DNA of 64,000 nucleotides. It comes from Opitutus sp. GAS368 (GTDB taxonomy: Bacteria; Verrucomicrobiota; Verrucomicrobiia; Opitutales; Opitutaceae). The DNA is taken from contig NZ_LT629735.1 of assembly GCF_900104925.1 (NCBI RefSeq), forward strand, positions 2,140,291-2,204,290, written 5' to 3'. The notes beneath the pieces were generated by a model that saw nothing but the letters and a program-made list of their open reading frames with translations, was not told the DNA's origin and ran no database searches. Position numbers and translations under genes: made by a program. Of this stretch, positions 24,139 through 34,100 are shown piece after piece. Each line of letters starts with the position of its first letter. Within the stretch, counting starts at the first letter, position 1.

Positions 24139-26658
24139 TCATTTCCCGAGCGAAAGCAGGTTGGCGAACAGGCGGTAGGCGCCCGGCACCCCGGCGGGCA
24201 GCTGGCGGAAGAACCCGATGCCGGTGTAGACGTAGTGGCCCGAACCGTATTTTGCGACGAGGATGCTGCTCTTGAGCTGGGCCTCGCCCGGGTCGCTCAT
24301 GCCGAGCAGGGCGACGTAGTGCTCCTCGTCCCACTTGCTCGGGAAATAGGCGCCGCGTTCCTGCACCCAGCCGTCGAAGTCCGCCGGGTTGATCTTGTTC
24401 GGGGTGTTGACGGCCGCGTGGTCGGGCGCCAGCAGCGTCACGGGCGCGGTTTCATCGGTGACGCGCAGGGCCGGCGCCGGTCCCTCGATCGAGAGCGGAT
24501 AAGGCCCGAGCTGCTCGGCCTTCAGGCCGTTGGGCCGGTTGTATTGCGCGATGACGGTGCCGCCGGCCTCGACCCAGGCGAGCAGGCCGGGGAAGGCGTC
24601 CTTCAGGTCGGTGCGTTCGTTGAAGGCGCGCACGCCGATGACGACGGCGTCGAACCCGTGGAGTTTTTCCGGCGTCAGGTCGGCGCCGGTGAGGCGGTGG
24701 ACGACATAGCCCATCTGCTCGAGGCACTCCGCCACGTAGTCGCCAGCGCCGGGCAGGTAGCCGATGGTCAGGCCGCGGGTGGCCAGGTCGAAACTGGCCA
24801 GGCGCGCGCGGGCCGGCGGTTGCAGCAGCTGCACCGGGATGTGGTCGTAGCGGACTTCGTAGCGCTGGTTGGAAAAATCGTGACCGTCGACCTTCGCGAC
24901 GGCCGTGAGCCGGCCGGCACTGCCGGCCGAGGGAGAAGTGACAGTGAAAGTGAAGGAGGCCTTGTCGCCGACGTTGGGCAGGCGGAAATCCTGCGGGCCG
25001 GGCGCAGCCGACCAGCCGGCGGGCAGTTCGAGCCGGAGGGTGCCGCGACTGTTGGCGCGCGCGGCCGTGACCTCGACGGTCACGGGCTTGGTGGTGCCGG
25101 GCGGCACGAGAAAAATCTCGGAGTTCAGCGCGAGCGAGACGGGCGGGATGACCTTGACGCTCAGCCGGGACTGCGCGCCGGTCGGGGCCTGGACCGGCTG
25201 GACCGGCTCATCGGCGATGACCAGGGTCTGGTCGCCCACCGTGAAGACGTGCTCCAACGGAATGGCGGGCGGATTCTCCGGCCGGCCGATGAGGGAGGGA
25301 TCGTCTACCCGGGAAATGCCGGCGGCGCCGTCGGCGCGCAGCCAGTAGGGCTGGGTGAGCGGAGTCGTCAGCGGCAGGACACCGGTCAGTTCGCCGCCCG
25401 GGCCGGCGGCCAGCTTCAGTGCGGGGTTGCGTGTTTCCACGTAGCGCACATCCGCGGTCCTGGCCGCCATGCTGAACGCGAGCGTCAGCTTGAGCGGCTC
25501 GCCCGGCACGACCTCGGCGTTGGCCAGCGTGGTTTCGACCTTCAAGCCGAGGCACGCTTGCAGGATCCGGTCGAGCTGCGCGCGCTTGTCGATGGTGAGC
25601 GGATCGGTGGGCAGTGTCGCGAGCTTGGTCCGGAGCGCCAGCAGGGCTGGCACCGAGGCGGCGGGATCGTCGGCCTTGAACTGGGCGAGCGCAGCCGCGG
25701 CGAGTGCGCCGATCTCGGCGCCGCCGGGATAGCGGGCCCAGGTGGTGTCCACGCCGTCCATGAGGTCCGGGCCACCGTTGCTGGCTGCGGCCAGCCCGGT
25801 GTTGGTCCGGGCCGGATCGCCCGGCCAAGGCTCGCCGGCCAGGAGCATGAAATTCTGCATGTTGGGGCCGGTGGCGGCGCGGCCGGAGAAACCGCCGAGG
25901 CCCTGCGTCTTGTGCATGCCGCGGCTTTCGTTGGCGATGGTGCCGAAGGTCTCGCCACTCACCGGGTCGGTGCCGGCGATGTCCATTTTCACGGTGGGGC
26001 CGTTGAGCCCGTTGGGGCCGGCGCCGCCGAACGAAAACGAATTCCAGACGACGCGCTTGGGCTGCCAGACGGTCAGGCCCTGCGCGAGCTGCTCGGGATA
26101 GGCCTTCGGGTCGCCGGCGAGCTTGAAGGCCTCGACGGCGAGGATGGCCGAGGCGGTATGATGGCCGTGGCCGCCGCTGCCCGGCGGAATGGGGAAGCGG
26201 GTGACGATGACATCGGGGCGGTATTGCCGGATGATGCGCACGACGTCTCCGAGCACGGCGTCACGGTCCCAGAAGCGCAGGGTTTCCTCCGGCGTCTTGG
26301 AAAAACCAAAATCGATGGCGCGGGTGAAAAACTGGCGGCCGTGGTCGAAGCGGCGGGCGGCGAGCAGTTCCTGGGTGCGGGCGACGCCAAGTTTCTCGTC
26401 GAAGTCGCGGCCGAGTTCGTTCTGGCCGCCATCGCCGCGCGTGAGCGACAGGTAGGCGACGCGATAGCCCCGGCCCAGCGACAGGTAGGTGATCAGCTGC
26501 GTGTTTTCATCATCGGGATGCGCGCCGATGTGCAGGACGGTGCCGGTGGTGCCGAAGCTGCGGAGGTCCTGTTCAATCGCGTTGCCCGCCTGCAGGGAGG
26601 CGACGGAGAAAAGGGCGCCGAGCAAAAGCAGCGCGCGGCGCCAGGAACGGAAAGCCAT
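24139..26658 (-). CDS. Exported PIG-L family deacetylase with large C-terminal extension
   Basis: An 839-aa protein from MAFRSWRRALLLLGALF, a Sec signal peptide cleaved near SLQAG. Residues ~35-300 are a PIG-L/LmbE zinc deacetylase domain: LHIGAHPDDENTQLITYL, LTRGDGGQNELG, and GSGGHGHHTASAILAVEAF. The rest is beta-rich, with segments typical of NEW3-like domains, and ends in a Rossmann-like ThuA/GATase-type module (FDAVVIGVRAFNERTDL, GGTVIAQYNR). It is probably periplasmic, acting on an acetylated sugar or glycan; the substrate is unknown. It lies 14 bases downstream of a DUF2911 gene. Confidence 0.85.
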   Translation of the reverse strand: MAFRSWRRALLLLGALFSVASLQAGNAIEQDLRSFGTTGTVLHIGAHPDDENTQLITYLSLGRGYRVAYLSLTRGDGGQNELGRDFDEKLGVARTQELLAARRFDHGRQFFTRAIDFGFSKTPEETLRFWDRDAVLGDVVRIIRQYRPDVIVTRFPIPPGSGGHGHHTASAILAVEAFKLAGDPKAYPEQLAQGLTVWQPKRVVWNSFSFGGAGPNGLNGPTVKMDIAGTDPVSGETFGTIANESRGMHKTQGLGGFSGRAATGPNMQNFMLLAGEPWPGDPARTNTGLAAASNGGPDLMDGVDTTWARYPGGAEIGALAAAALAQFKADDPAASVPALLALRTKLATLPTDPLTIDKRAQLDRILQACLGLKVETTLANAEVVPGEPLKLTLAFSMAARTADVRYVETRNPALKLAAGPGGELTGVLPLTTPLTQPYWLRADGAAGISRVDDPSLIGRPENPPAIPLEHVFTVGDQTLVIADEPVQPVQAPTGAQSRLSVKVIPPVSLALNSEIFLVPPGTTKPVTVEVTAARANSRGTLRLELPAGWSAAPGPQDFRLPNVGDKASFTFTVTSPSAGSAGRLTAVAKVDGHDFSNQRYEVRYDHIPVQLLQPPARARLASFDLATRGLTIGYLPGAGDYVAECLEQMGYVVHRLTGADLTPEKLHGFDAVVIGVRAFNERTDLKDAFPGLLAWVEAGGTVIAQYNRPNGLKAEQLGPYPLSIEGPAPALRVTDETAPVTLLAPDHAAVNTPNKINPADFDGWVQERGAYFPSKWDEEHYVALLGMSDPGEAQLKSSILVAKYGSGHYVYTGIGFFRQLPAGVPGAYRLFANLLSLGK

Positions 26659-26672
26659 GACTGGGTGGGCGG

Positions 26673-27272
26673 TTACTTTTTGACCGTGAAAGGCACGGAG
26701 AACTGCGTGGTTTCCCAGGCCATCTTCAGGATGCCGCCGCCGCCGGGATTTTTCTCGAGCGCCATGACGAACTGGTCGAGCGGCGTGCTGAGCGTGTCCT
26801 TCTTCAGGTCGACGCGGGCGAGTTCGTTCGCCTCGTGGTAGGGATCGACGCCCCACTGGCCGGTTTCCCGGTTGATGACCAGCCTGGCGGTGCCATCCGC
26901 CAGCGGGACAGTGAAGAGGGTGTAGGTGCCGGCGGGCACGGTGGTGCCGCCGAGATCGATCGCCTGCTGGGTAATGAGCGTGGTGGCCTCGTCCGAGCCG
27001 GTGCGCCAGACCTTGCCGTAGGGCACGAGCTCGCCCCAGATCTTGCGGATGGCGCCGGTCTTCGGGTCCTTGGAGTAGGGGCGGCCGTAGATGACGGTCA
27101 CACGGTTGCCGTCGACCTTGAGGCTGATGACTTCATGCGGGCTGACACGGGTGCGCGGCGGGGCCGGCGGGGCAACGGTCGTGGCGGCGGGGGCGGGTGC
27201 CGCCGGGGTTTGCGCAAAAAGCGCGGAGGAGGCGGACGCAACGAGGAGAACGAGAGCGAGGCGGAGTTTCAT
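26673..27272 (-). CDS. Exported DUF2911 protein
   Basis: A 199-aa protein with a signal peptide (MKLRLALVLLVASASSALFAQ). The DUF2911 body shows the characteristic VSPHEVISLKVDGNRVTVIYGRPYSKDP, VPYGKVWRTGSDEATTL, VPAGTYTLFTVP and INRETGQWG. DUF2911 proteins are secreted beta-rich proteins of unknown function common in Bacteroidetes and Verrucomicrobia. It is a paralogue of the next gene upstream and adjacent to the PIG-L protein. Confidence 0.88.
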   Translation of the reverse strand: MKLRLALVLLVASASSALFAQTPAAPAPAATTVAPPAPPRTRVSPHEVISLKVDGNRVTVIYGRPYSKDPKTGAIRKIWGELVPYGKVWRTGSDEATTLITQQAIDLGGTTVPAGTYTLFTVPLADGTARLVINRETGQWGVDPYHEANELARVDLKKDTLSTPLDQFVMALEKNPGGGGILKMAWETTQFSVPFTVKK

Positions 27273-27374
27273 GGGATTCCGGGGTTGAGGTGGAACGCGA
27301 GGCGCCGGCAGGTTAGATGCCGCCGGCGCAGGGAGGGTTGCGAAAGCGGACCAGACGGCCCGCGCGGATGGTGC

Positions 27375-28253
27375 TTACTTCAGGCGAGCGATGAGGGCCT
27401 CGTTCAGCCGGGTGTATTCCGTGCCGACGAGCCCGGGCGCTTTCCTGGACATCTCGAGTGATTTCTGGGCGGCGGCGAGCGCGCCGGTCTTGTCGCCGGC
27501 CTTCTCGAGGATGAGGCCCTTGCGGTAGATCATGTAGAACGCGTCGGGCTGCTCGGCGATGGCGGCGTCCATCCAGGCTGCGGCCTTCTTCAGGTCGAGG
27601 CCGTTCTCGTAATAGAACATGGCGGAGGCGAAGTAGGGCTTCTTGCCCTCGGTGGCGGCCATCGCGGCCTCGATCTGCGGGACGAGGGTGCTGGCGACGT
27701 CGACCTCGATCGCGACCGGAACCCGGACGTTTTCCCAGTAGAGCATGAGGGCGGCGGCGGATTCCTTGGAAAGATCGCTGAAGCTGATGGTGAAGGTCTC
27801 CACCGGCACCGGCAGCCGCTGCGGCACGGCCTTGACGCGGACGAGGTCGTTCTTGGCGTCGTAGGAATACGCGCCCCACGGCCACTTGTCGGGGACCTTG
27901 TTCAGGATGACGGTCCACTCGGTTTCGCCGGGAATGCTGAAGAGGGCGTAGGAACCGGCGGGTACGTCGACCCCGCCGAACTTTACCGCGGTGCTGAAGG
28001 TGATCTTCGTCGCGTTGTTGGCGCCGGTGCGCCAGATCTCGCCGTAGGGCAGGAGGCCGCCGAAGATTTTCCGGCCGCGCATGCTCGGGCGGGAATAGTT
28101 GACCTCGATGTCGGTGACGCCGACGCGTTGCTTGACCGTGGCGGCCGGGCTGGCCGCGGGGAACTCTATCTTGGGGGCTTGGGCAAACAGGCCGGTCGCG
28201 AGGACCGACCCGGCAAGGAACGACAGGGTGACGCGTAGCATGCGGGGAATCAT
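27375..28253 (-). CDS. Exported DUF2911 protein with TPR-like C-terminus
   Basis: A 292-aa protein starting MIPRMLRVTLSFLAGSVLA (signal peptide to about GLFAQ). Residues ~30-180 are a DUF2911 domain (VGVTDIEVNYSRPSMRGRKIF, LLPYGEIWRTGANNATKITF, VPAGSYALFSIPG, VILNKVPDKWPWGAY). The C-terminal ~90 residues are helical and TPR-like (YFASAMFYYENGLDLKKAAAWMDAAI, and KGLILEKAGDKTGALAAAQKSLEM). It forms an exported-protein pair with the neighbouring DUF2911 gene. The biochemical role is unknown. Confidence 0.88.
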   Translation of the reverse strand: MIPRMLRVTLSFLAGSVLATGLFAQAPKIEFPAASPAATVKQRVGVTDIEVNYSRPSMRGRKIFGGLLPYGEIWRTGANNATKITFSTAVKFGGVDVPAGSYALFSIPGETEWTVILNKVPDKWPWGAYSYDAKNDLVRVKAVPQRLPVPVETFTISFSDLSKESAAALMLYWENVRVPVAIEVDVASTLVPQIEAAMAATEGKKPYFASAMFYYENGLDLKKAAAWMDAAIAEQPDAFYMIYRKGLILEKAGDKTGALAAAQKSLEMSRKAPGLVGTEYTRLNEALIARLK

Positions 28254-28404
28254 GGTGAATCTAAGAGAAGTCAGACGGCGCCGAGATTCCACCTATTTTC
28301 GACCAAAGGCTTTTAAATCCATGTGACAGCCAAGCTCTTGGCGGTGAATCAGGGCCGGGCGGAAATGGAGAAACCGGTTTTTTTGCAGAAATCTGAGAAA
28401 AATC

Positions 28405-28433
28405 GTTGACTAGACCAAACAGTCAACTATTCA
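28405..28433 (+). promoter_or_regulatory. TetR operator overlapping a promoter
   Basis: GTTGACT (28405-28411) and AGTCAAC (28421-28427) form an inverted repeat. TTGACT (28406) and TATTCA (28428), 16 bases apart, fit a -35/-10 pair. The start codon is 8 bases past the -10, so the tetR transcript may be leaderless. A related CTAGA...AGTCAACTAT site lies at 29121-29140. Confidence 0.65.
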
Positions 28434-28441
28434 TTTTGGCC

Positions 28442-29074
28442 ATGGGAAGAACTTCAGACGCCAACGAACGCTTGATGGACGCCGCCCTCGACCTGATCTG
28501 GGAAGAGAGCTACGGCGCCATCACGATCGATGACATCTGCAAGCGGGCCGGCGTGGCCAAGGGCAGTTTCTACTATTTCTTCAGCTCCAAGTCGGAACTC
28601 GCCGTGGCCGCGCTCGAGCGGATGTGGCAGGAAGTGAGCAAGCCGAAGATGGACGGGATCTTTTCCCCGTCGGTCGAGCCGCTGACCCGCATCCGGAACT
28701 ATCTGGCGAGCATGTATGACTTCCAGGCCGAAATTAAGCAGAAGCACGGCAAGGTGCTGGGTTGCCCCGTGATGTCCGTCGGCTCTGAAACGTGCACCTG
28801 CGACGAGGAAGCCGCCGTGGGCAACAAGATCCGCGAGCTTTTCGCGCGCAAGCGCCGCTATTACGAATCCGCGATTCGCGATGCGCTGGCCGAGGGTTCG
28901 ATCGAGCCCGGTGATCCCAGTGAGAAGGCCACGGCGGTTGCCGGCCTGATCGAGGGCATCCTTACCCAGGCCCGGATCCTCAACAATCCTGAGGTTCTCC
29001 GCGCTTTGCCGGATCTGGCGATGCGCATCCTCGGCGCCAAGACCGCAGTCCAACCGGCCACGATCAAAGTCTGA
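28442..29074 (+). CDS. TetR/AcrR-family repressor of the efflux cluster
   Basis: A 210-aa regulator. The N-terminal helix-turn-helix is GAITIDDICKRAGVAKGSFYYFFSSKSEL (residues ~28-56), the TetR signature. The ligand-binding domain carries the PVMSVGSETCTCDEEAA Cys-rich stretch, which suggests thiol or metal sensing. Start ATG 28442 follows the operator directly. It lies upstream of the thioredoxin-RND-MFS-OMF cluster, and the same operator core appears in front of that cluster, so it most likely represses itself and the pump. Confidence 0.9.
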   Translation: MGRTSDANERLMDAALDLIWEESYGAITIDDICKRAGVAKGSFYYFFSSKSELAVAALERMWQEVSKPKMDGIFSPSVEPLTRIRNYLASMYDFQAEIKQKHGKVLGCPVMSVGSETCTCDEEAAVGNKIRELFARKRRYYESAIRDALAEGSIEPGDPSEKATAVAGLIEGILTQARILNNPEVLRALPDLAMRILGAKTAVQPATIKV

Positions 29075-29120
29075 TCACTCGCAGCGCACGTTCTCCGCGT
29101 GCGCGATTTTTTCGCCTCAA

Positions 29121-29143
29121 AACTAGATAACCAGTCAACTATA
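29121..29143 (+). promoter_or_regulatory. Second TetR operator-like site, efflux operon promoter
   Basis: CTAGATAACCAGTCAACTAT shares CTAGA and AGTCAACTAT with the site in front of tetR (gap differs by one base). TATACC at 29138 could be the -10. It is 18 bases upstream of the first small ORF of the efflux cluster. Confidence 0.6.
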
Positions 29144-29157
29144 CCAGCTTTAAAGCC

Positions 29158-29355
29158 ATGAAAAACAAGACGCACCGTTCCTCTTCATCCGCCTCCAGCA
29201 ATGCCATGCGCTCCAGCTTCGCTTCGCGGTTCGTGCAGCGGTTCACCAACGCCGCCGCCACGCGCGCCCGCTTTCCCGTGCCGCCGCTCGGCAGCCTGTG
29301 GGATCCCTATCTGCTCGACCGCCTGCATGCGCCGCTCACACGCCATCGCGAATAA
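29158..29355 (+). CDS. 65-aa basic, Ser-rich protein of unknown function
   Basis: It reads [15 protein letters not shown]... and ends [20 protein letters not shown]. It starts 18 bases after the operator/-10 of the efflux operon and precedes trxA by 37 bases. There is no membrane segment or known motif. The position as first gene of the operon supports it, but it could be a non-functional leader. Confidence 0.45.
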   Translation: MKNKTHRSSSSASSNAMRSSFASRFVQRFTNAAATRARFPVPPLGSLWDPYLLDRLHAPLTRHRE

Positions 29356-29392
29356 GTCGCCCCGTTTTCCGTCACCACCAACCGCCATCAAA

Positions 29393-29752
29393 ATGAACAC
29401 CACTTTTCCTTATCCTGTTTCCGTTTCCAACAACTCCTTCGCGGCCGATGTCCTCGATGCCTCGTCGCACCAGCCGGTGCTCGTCGACTTCTGGGCGTCG
29501 TGGTGCGGCCCCTGCAAGGCCATCGCCCCGGCGCTCAATGAAATCGCCGCCGAGCGCGCCGGCCAGGCCGTCATCGCCAAGGTCGACGTCGACGCCCACC
29601 CGGAACTCGCCGCCCGCTATGGCGTCCGTTCGATCCCCTCGCTGCTCATCTTCCGCGACCGCGCGGTCGTCGACACCATGGTCGGCGTCCATCCGAAGTC
29701 CGAGATCCTCCGCCGGCTCGATGCCGCCAGCGCGGCGGCCACGGCCGCGTAA
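29393..29752 (+). CDS. trxA: Thioredoxin
   Basis: A 119-aa thioredoxin with the redox motif [16 protein letters not shown] (WCGPC, residues ~34-38), [25 protein letters not shown] with the cis-Pro loop, and a typical C-terminal helix. There is no signal peptide, so it is cytoplasmic. The start ATG 29393 was chosen over an upstream in-frame ATG at 29201 because it gives the family length. It is located in the TetR-controlled efflux cluster, which fits a thiol-stress or electrophile-resistance function. Confidence 0.92.
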   Translation: MNTTFPYPVSVSNNSFAADVLDASSHQPVLVDFWASWCGPCKAIAPALNEIAAERAGQAVIAKVDVDAHPELAARYGVRSIPSLLIFRDRAVVDTMVGVHPKSEILRRLDAASAAATAA

Positions 29753-29786
29753 ACCTGCTTCGTCCACCATTCAACCACCGCCCACC

Positions 29787-29870
29787 ATGATCACCGCCAC
29801 CCTCATCCTCGGAGCCCTGACGCTCCTCGTCTTCGTTGACGACGCCAACGGGACCACCACTTCCGTCTGA
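29787..29870 (+). CDS. 27-aa hydrophobic peptide, copy 1
   Basis: It reads MITATLILGALTLLVFVDDA, then NGTTTSV: one membrane-length hydrophobic stretch followed by the acidic VDD. It is nearly identical to the peptide at 38036-38110 (M-x-x-ATLILGA-x-T-x-LVFVDD), and the DNA also matches closely over about 50 bases. It lies between trxA and the RND adaptor. The conservation of two copies suggests a translated micro-protein; the role is unknown. Confidence 0.55.
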   Translation: MITATLILGALTLLVFVDDANGTTTSV

Positions 29871-29901
29871 CCCTTCTTCCAACCTGATTCCGCCTCCGTC
29901 C

Positions 29902-31098
29902 ATGACCACCACATCCAACTCTCCTTTCAACCGCCTCCGGCCGCGCTTCCTGTTCGCCGCCGCGGGCGTTCTCGCCGTCGGCGCCGGCCTTTACCTGGCC
30001 GCACCCGTCCATCTCCGCGCCGCCCCGGCCGCCGCCCCCGTCGCGCCACCCGCCCCCCGGGTGACCGTCGCGCCGGTCGAGCAGCAGCTTGTCACCGAAT
30101 ACGAGGAGCTCACCGGCCACGTCGACGCCATGGAGACCGTCGAGCTCCGCGCCCGCGTCTCGGGTCACCTCGACGCCGTCCACTTCCAGTCCGGCCAGCT
30201 GGTGCAGAAGGGCGACGTGCTCTTCACCATCGATCCGCGCTGGTATAAGGCGCAGTTCGACCTCGCCAGCGCCCGGGCCGAGGTCGCCGCCCGCGAGGCG
30301 GCCCGCGCCGAGAAGCTCCTCGCCGCTTCCGCCATCTCCAGCGAAGAGGCCGAGTCCCGCCGTGCGTCCGCCGCCGAGGCCCGCGCCGCGCTCGAGACCG
30401 CCCGGCTCGACCTCGAGCACACGGAAGTTCGCGCGCCGATCGCCGGCCGCATCAGCCGCGCGTTCGTCACCCCCGGCAACTTGGTCGCCGGCTCCCCCGG
30501 CAACGCCACGCTGCTGACGACCATCGTCACGGTCGGCGACGCTTACGTCTACGCCGATCTCGATGAGGCCACGTTGCTCAAGTTCAACCGCCTCGCCCGC
30601 GAGGGTCTCATCCTCACGCGCAACGGCCGCATTCCCGTCGACCTCCAGCTCGCCGACGAGAACGATTATCCGCGCCACGGCTACATCGAGTCGACCGACA
30701 ACCGCGTGAATCCCGCCACCGGTTCGCTCGCCGTGCGCCTGGTGTTCCCGAACGAGGACAACGCCCTGATCCCGGGCCTCTTCGCCCGCGTCCGCATCCC
30801 GGTCAGCGCGCCCCAAAGCGCGCTGCTCGTCAGCGAGCGCGCGATCGGCACCGACCAGAGCCAGAAGTTCGTCTTCGCCGTCGGCCATGACAACACCGTC
30901 ACCTACCGCACGGTGAAACTCGGCTCCGTCATCGACGGCAAGCGCGTCGTCCGCGAGGGCTTGCAGCCCGGCGAGACGATCATCGTCAACGGCCTCCAGC
31001 GCGTGCGTCCCGGCATGACCGTCGCGCCCGAGCTGCAGGCCGTCGCCACCACTCCGGCCGCGGCTCCCGCCGTGGATAAAATCGCCGCCCTCCGCTAA
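29902..31098 (+). CDS. RND efflux periplasmic adaptor subunit
   Basis: A 398-aa membrane-fusion protein. It has an N-terminal anchor helix (RFLFAAAGVLAVGAGLYLAAP), then the biotinyl/lipoyl half-motifs (ELRARVSGHLDAVHFQSGQLVQKGDVLFTIDPRWYKAQ) and an Ala/Glu-rich coiled-coil hairpin (residues ~105-160). The barrel domain follows (HTEVRAPIAGRISRAFVTPGNLV). The RND permease is next downstream. With TolC-like protein 35630-37039 it would form a tripartite pump. Confidence 0.93.
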   Translation: MTTTSNSPFNRLRPRFLFAAAGVLAVGAGLYLAAPVHLRAAPAAAPVAPPAPRVTVAPVEQQLVTEYEELTGHVDAMETVELRARVSGHLDAVHFQSGQLVQKGDVLFTIDPRWYKAQFDLASARAEVAAREAARAEKLLAASAISSEEAESRRASAAEARAALETARLDLEHTEVRAPIAGRISRAFVTPGNLVAGSPGNATLLTTIVTVGDAYVYADLDEATLLKFNRLAREGLILTRNGRIPVDLQLADENDYPRHGYIESTDNRVNPATGSLAVRLVFPNEDNALIPGLFARVRIPVSAPQSALLVSERAIGTDQSQKFVFAVGHDNTVTYRTVKLGSVIDGKRVVREGLQPGETIIVNGLQRVRPGMTVAPELQAVATTPAAAPAVDKIAALR

Positions 31099-31192
31099 CC
31101 GCCGGAAAACCCGCCGTCGACCGCGTCTCCGCCCCAACGGGCCGCCATTTCGCGGCCTCCCTGGCCACCGCCTTGCCCAAAATATCCCTCCC

Positions 31193-34100
31193 ATGAACTT
31201 CTCCGACTACTTCATCAAGCGCCCGATCCTCGCCGGCGTGTTGTCGACCATCATCTTCCTCGTCGGCCTCATCGCGATGTGGCGCCTGCCCATCAGCGAG
31301 TATCCCGAGGTCGTCCCGCCGACCGTCATCGTCCGCGCCACCTATGCGGGCGCGAACCCCAAGACCATTTCGGAGACCGTCGCCGCGCCGCTCGAGCAGG
31401 CCATCAACGGCGTCGAACACTCGCTCTACATGTTCTCGCAGGCCACCAGCGACGGCGTGATGACGCTCACCATCACCTTCGCCATCGGCACCGACCTGGA
31501 CAACGCCCAGGTGCAGGTGCAGAACCGCGTCGCCCAGGTCCTGCCCAAGCTGCCCGAGGAGGTCCGCCGCGTCGGCGTCGTCACGCAGAAGGCCTCGCCC
31601 GACCTGCTCATGGTCGTGCACCTCTTCTCACCGGACAACCGCTATGACGACATCTACGTCCGCAACTATGCCACGCTGCAGGTTCGCGACGTGCTCGCGC
31701 GTCTCACCGGCGTCGGCGACGTCCGCGTCTTCGGCTCGGGCGACTACGCGATGCGGGTCTGGCTCGACCCCAACAAGGTCGCCGCCAAGGGCCTGACCGC
31801 CTCCGACGTCGTCGCCGCCATCCGCGAGCAGAACGTCCAGGTCGCCGCCGGCGCCGTCGGGCAGCAGCCTAGCTCGCGCCCTGTTGACACCGAACTGCTG
31901 ATCAACACCCAGGGCCGCCTCGCCACCGAGGAGGAGTTCGGCGCCATCATCGTCAAGTCCGGCCCGGCCGGCGAACGCGTGCAGCTCCGCGACGTCGCCC
32001 GCATCGAGCTCGGCGCCTCCACCTACGCCCTGCGCTCGCTGCTCAACAACAAGCCGGCCGTCGCCTTGCCCATCGCGCAGCTGCCCGGCTCGAACGCCAT
32101 CGCGACCTCCGACGCCGTGCGCGCCGCGATGAAGGACATGGCGAAGAGTTTCCCTGATGGCCTGAAATACGACATCGTCTATGACCCGACGATCTTCGTC
32201 CGCAGCTCCATCGAGGCCGTCGTGCACACGCTGCTCGAGGCCATCCTGCTCGTCGTGCTTGTCGTCATCCTGTTCCTGCAGACCTGGCGCGCCTCGATCA
32301 TCCCGCTGGCCGCCGTGCCGGTGTCGCTCGTCGGCACCTTCGCGGTGATGCATGCCCTCGGCTTCTCCATCAACGCCCTGTCGCTCTTCGGCCTCGTGCT
32401 GGCCATCGGCATCGTGGTGGACGACGCGATCGTCGTCGTCGAGAACGTCGAGCGCAACATCGGCCTCGGCAAGTCGCCCTACGAGGCCACGCGCCAGGCC
32501 ATGCGCGAGGTCACCGGCCCGATCATCGCCACCGCACTCGTGCTCTCGGCCGTGTTCATCCCGACGGCCTTCATCAGCGGCCTGACCGGCCAGTTCTACA
32601 AGCAGTTCGCGATGACCATCGCCATCTCGACCGTCATCTCGGCCTTCAACTCCCTCACGCTCTCGCCAGCGCTCAGCGCGCTGCTCCTCAAGGCCCACCA
32701 CGCGCCCAAGGACCGGCTCACGCGCGCCATGGACTTCGCCTTCGGCTGGATCTTCCGCCCGTTCAACCGCTTTTTCGAGTGGGCCTCGCAGAAGTATTCC
32801 AACGGTGTCACCCGCCTCCTGCGGGTGTCCGTCGTCGCGCTGCTCGTCTACGCCGGCCTGCTCGGCACCACGGCGCTGCTCTTCAAGCACACGCCGATGG
32901 GCTTCGTGCCGACGCAGGACAAGCAATACCTCGTCGCCTTCGCCCAGCTGCCCGCCGCCGCCTCGCTCGAGCGCACCGACGCCGTCATCCGCCGCATGGG
33001 CGAGATCGCCCTCAAACACCCGGGCGTGGCCAACAGCATTGCCTTCCCGGGCCTCTCGATCAACGGCTTCACCAACTCGCCCAACAGCGGCATCGTCTTC
33101 GTGGCGCTCAAGCCCTTCGAGGACCGCCGCACGGCCGAGCTCACTGGCCAGGCCATCGCGCGGCAGCTCCAGCAGGAGTTCGGGTCGATCGAGGACGCCT
33201 ACATCGCCATCTTCCCGCCGCCGCCTGTGCAGGGCCTCGGCACCATCGGCGGCTTCAAGCTCTACGTCGAGGATCGCGGCGACAACGGCCTCGACGCCCT
33301 CTACGGCGCCACGCAGGGCCTGATCGGCAAGGCCTACCAGACCCCCGGCCTCACCGGCCTGTTCTCCAGTTACACGATCAACACGCCGCAAATCCAGGCC
33401 GACGTCGATCGCGCCAAGGCCAAGGCCCAGGGCGTGCCGCTCGGAAACGTCTTCGAGACGATGCAGATCAACCTCGGTTCACTCTACGTGAACGACTTCA
33501 ACCGCTTCGGCCGCACCTACCAGGTCGTGGCCCAGGCCGACGCACAATTCCGCAACCGGCCCGATGACATCCTCCGCCTCAAGACCCGCAACGCTGCCGG
33601 CGAGCTCGTGTCGCTCGGCTCGCTCGTCAAGGTCCGCGAGACCTATGGCCCCGACCGGGTCATGCGCTACAACGGCTACCCGGCCGCCGAGATCAACGGC
33701 GCGCCCGCCCCGGGCTACAGCTCGGGCCAGGCCGAGGCGATCATCGAGAAGCTCGCCGCCGAGAACCTGCCGAAGGGCATGGTCCTCGACTGGACCGAGC
33801 TGACCTTCCAGAAGATCATCGCGGGCAACACCGGCATCTACATCTTCCCGCTGAGCATCTTCCTGGTGTTCCTCGTGCTGGCCGCCCAATACGAGAGCTT
33901 CCGCCTCCCGTTCGCGGTCATCCTGATCGTCCCGATGGCGCTGTTCTCCGCGCTGGTCGGCCTCTGGCTGACGCGGGGCGAGAACAACGTCTTCACGCAG
34001 ATCGGCCTCATCGTGCTCATCGGCCTCGCCGCCAAGAACGCGATCCTGATCGTCGAGTTCGCCGTGAAGCTCCGCGAGGGGGGGAAGGGGATCCTCGAGG

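Noticed and set aside
22195-26841. Long plus-strand open frames opposite the symporter and the PIG-L gene
   Set aside because: They mirror codon positions of well-supported minus-strand genes in GC-rich DNA and contain no recognisable motif.
31628-33391. 587-codon minus-strand frame opposite the RND permease
   Set aside because: Highly acidic, repetitive translation, shadow of the permease gene.
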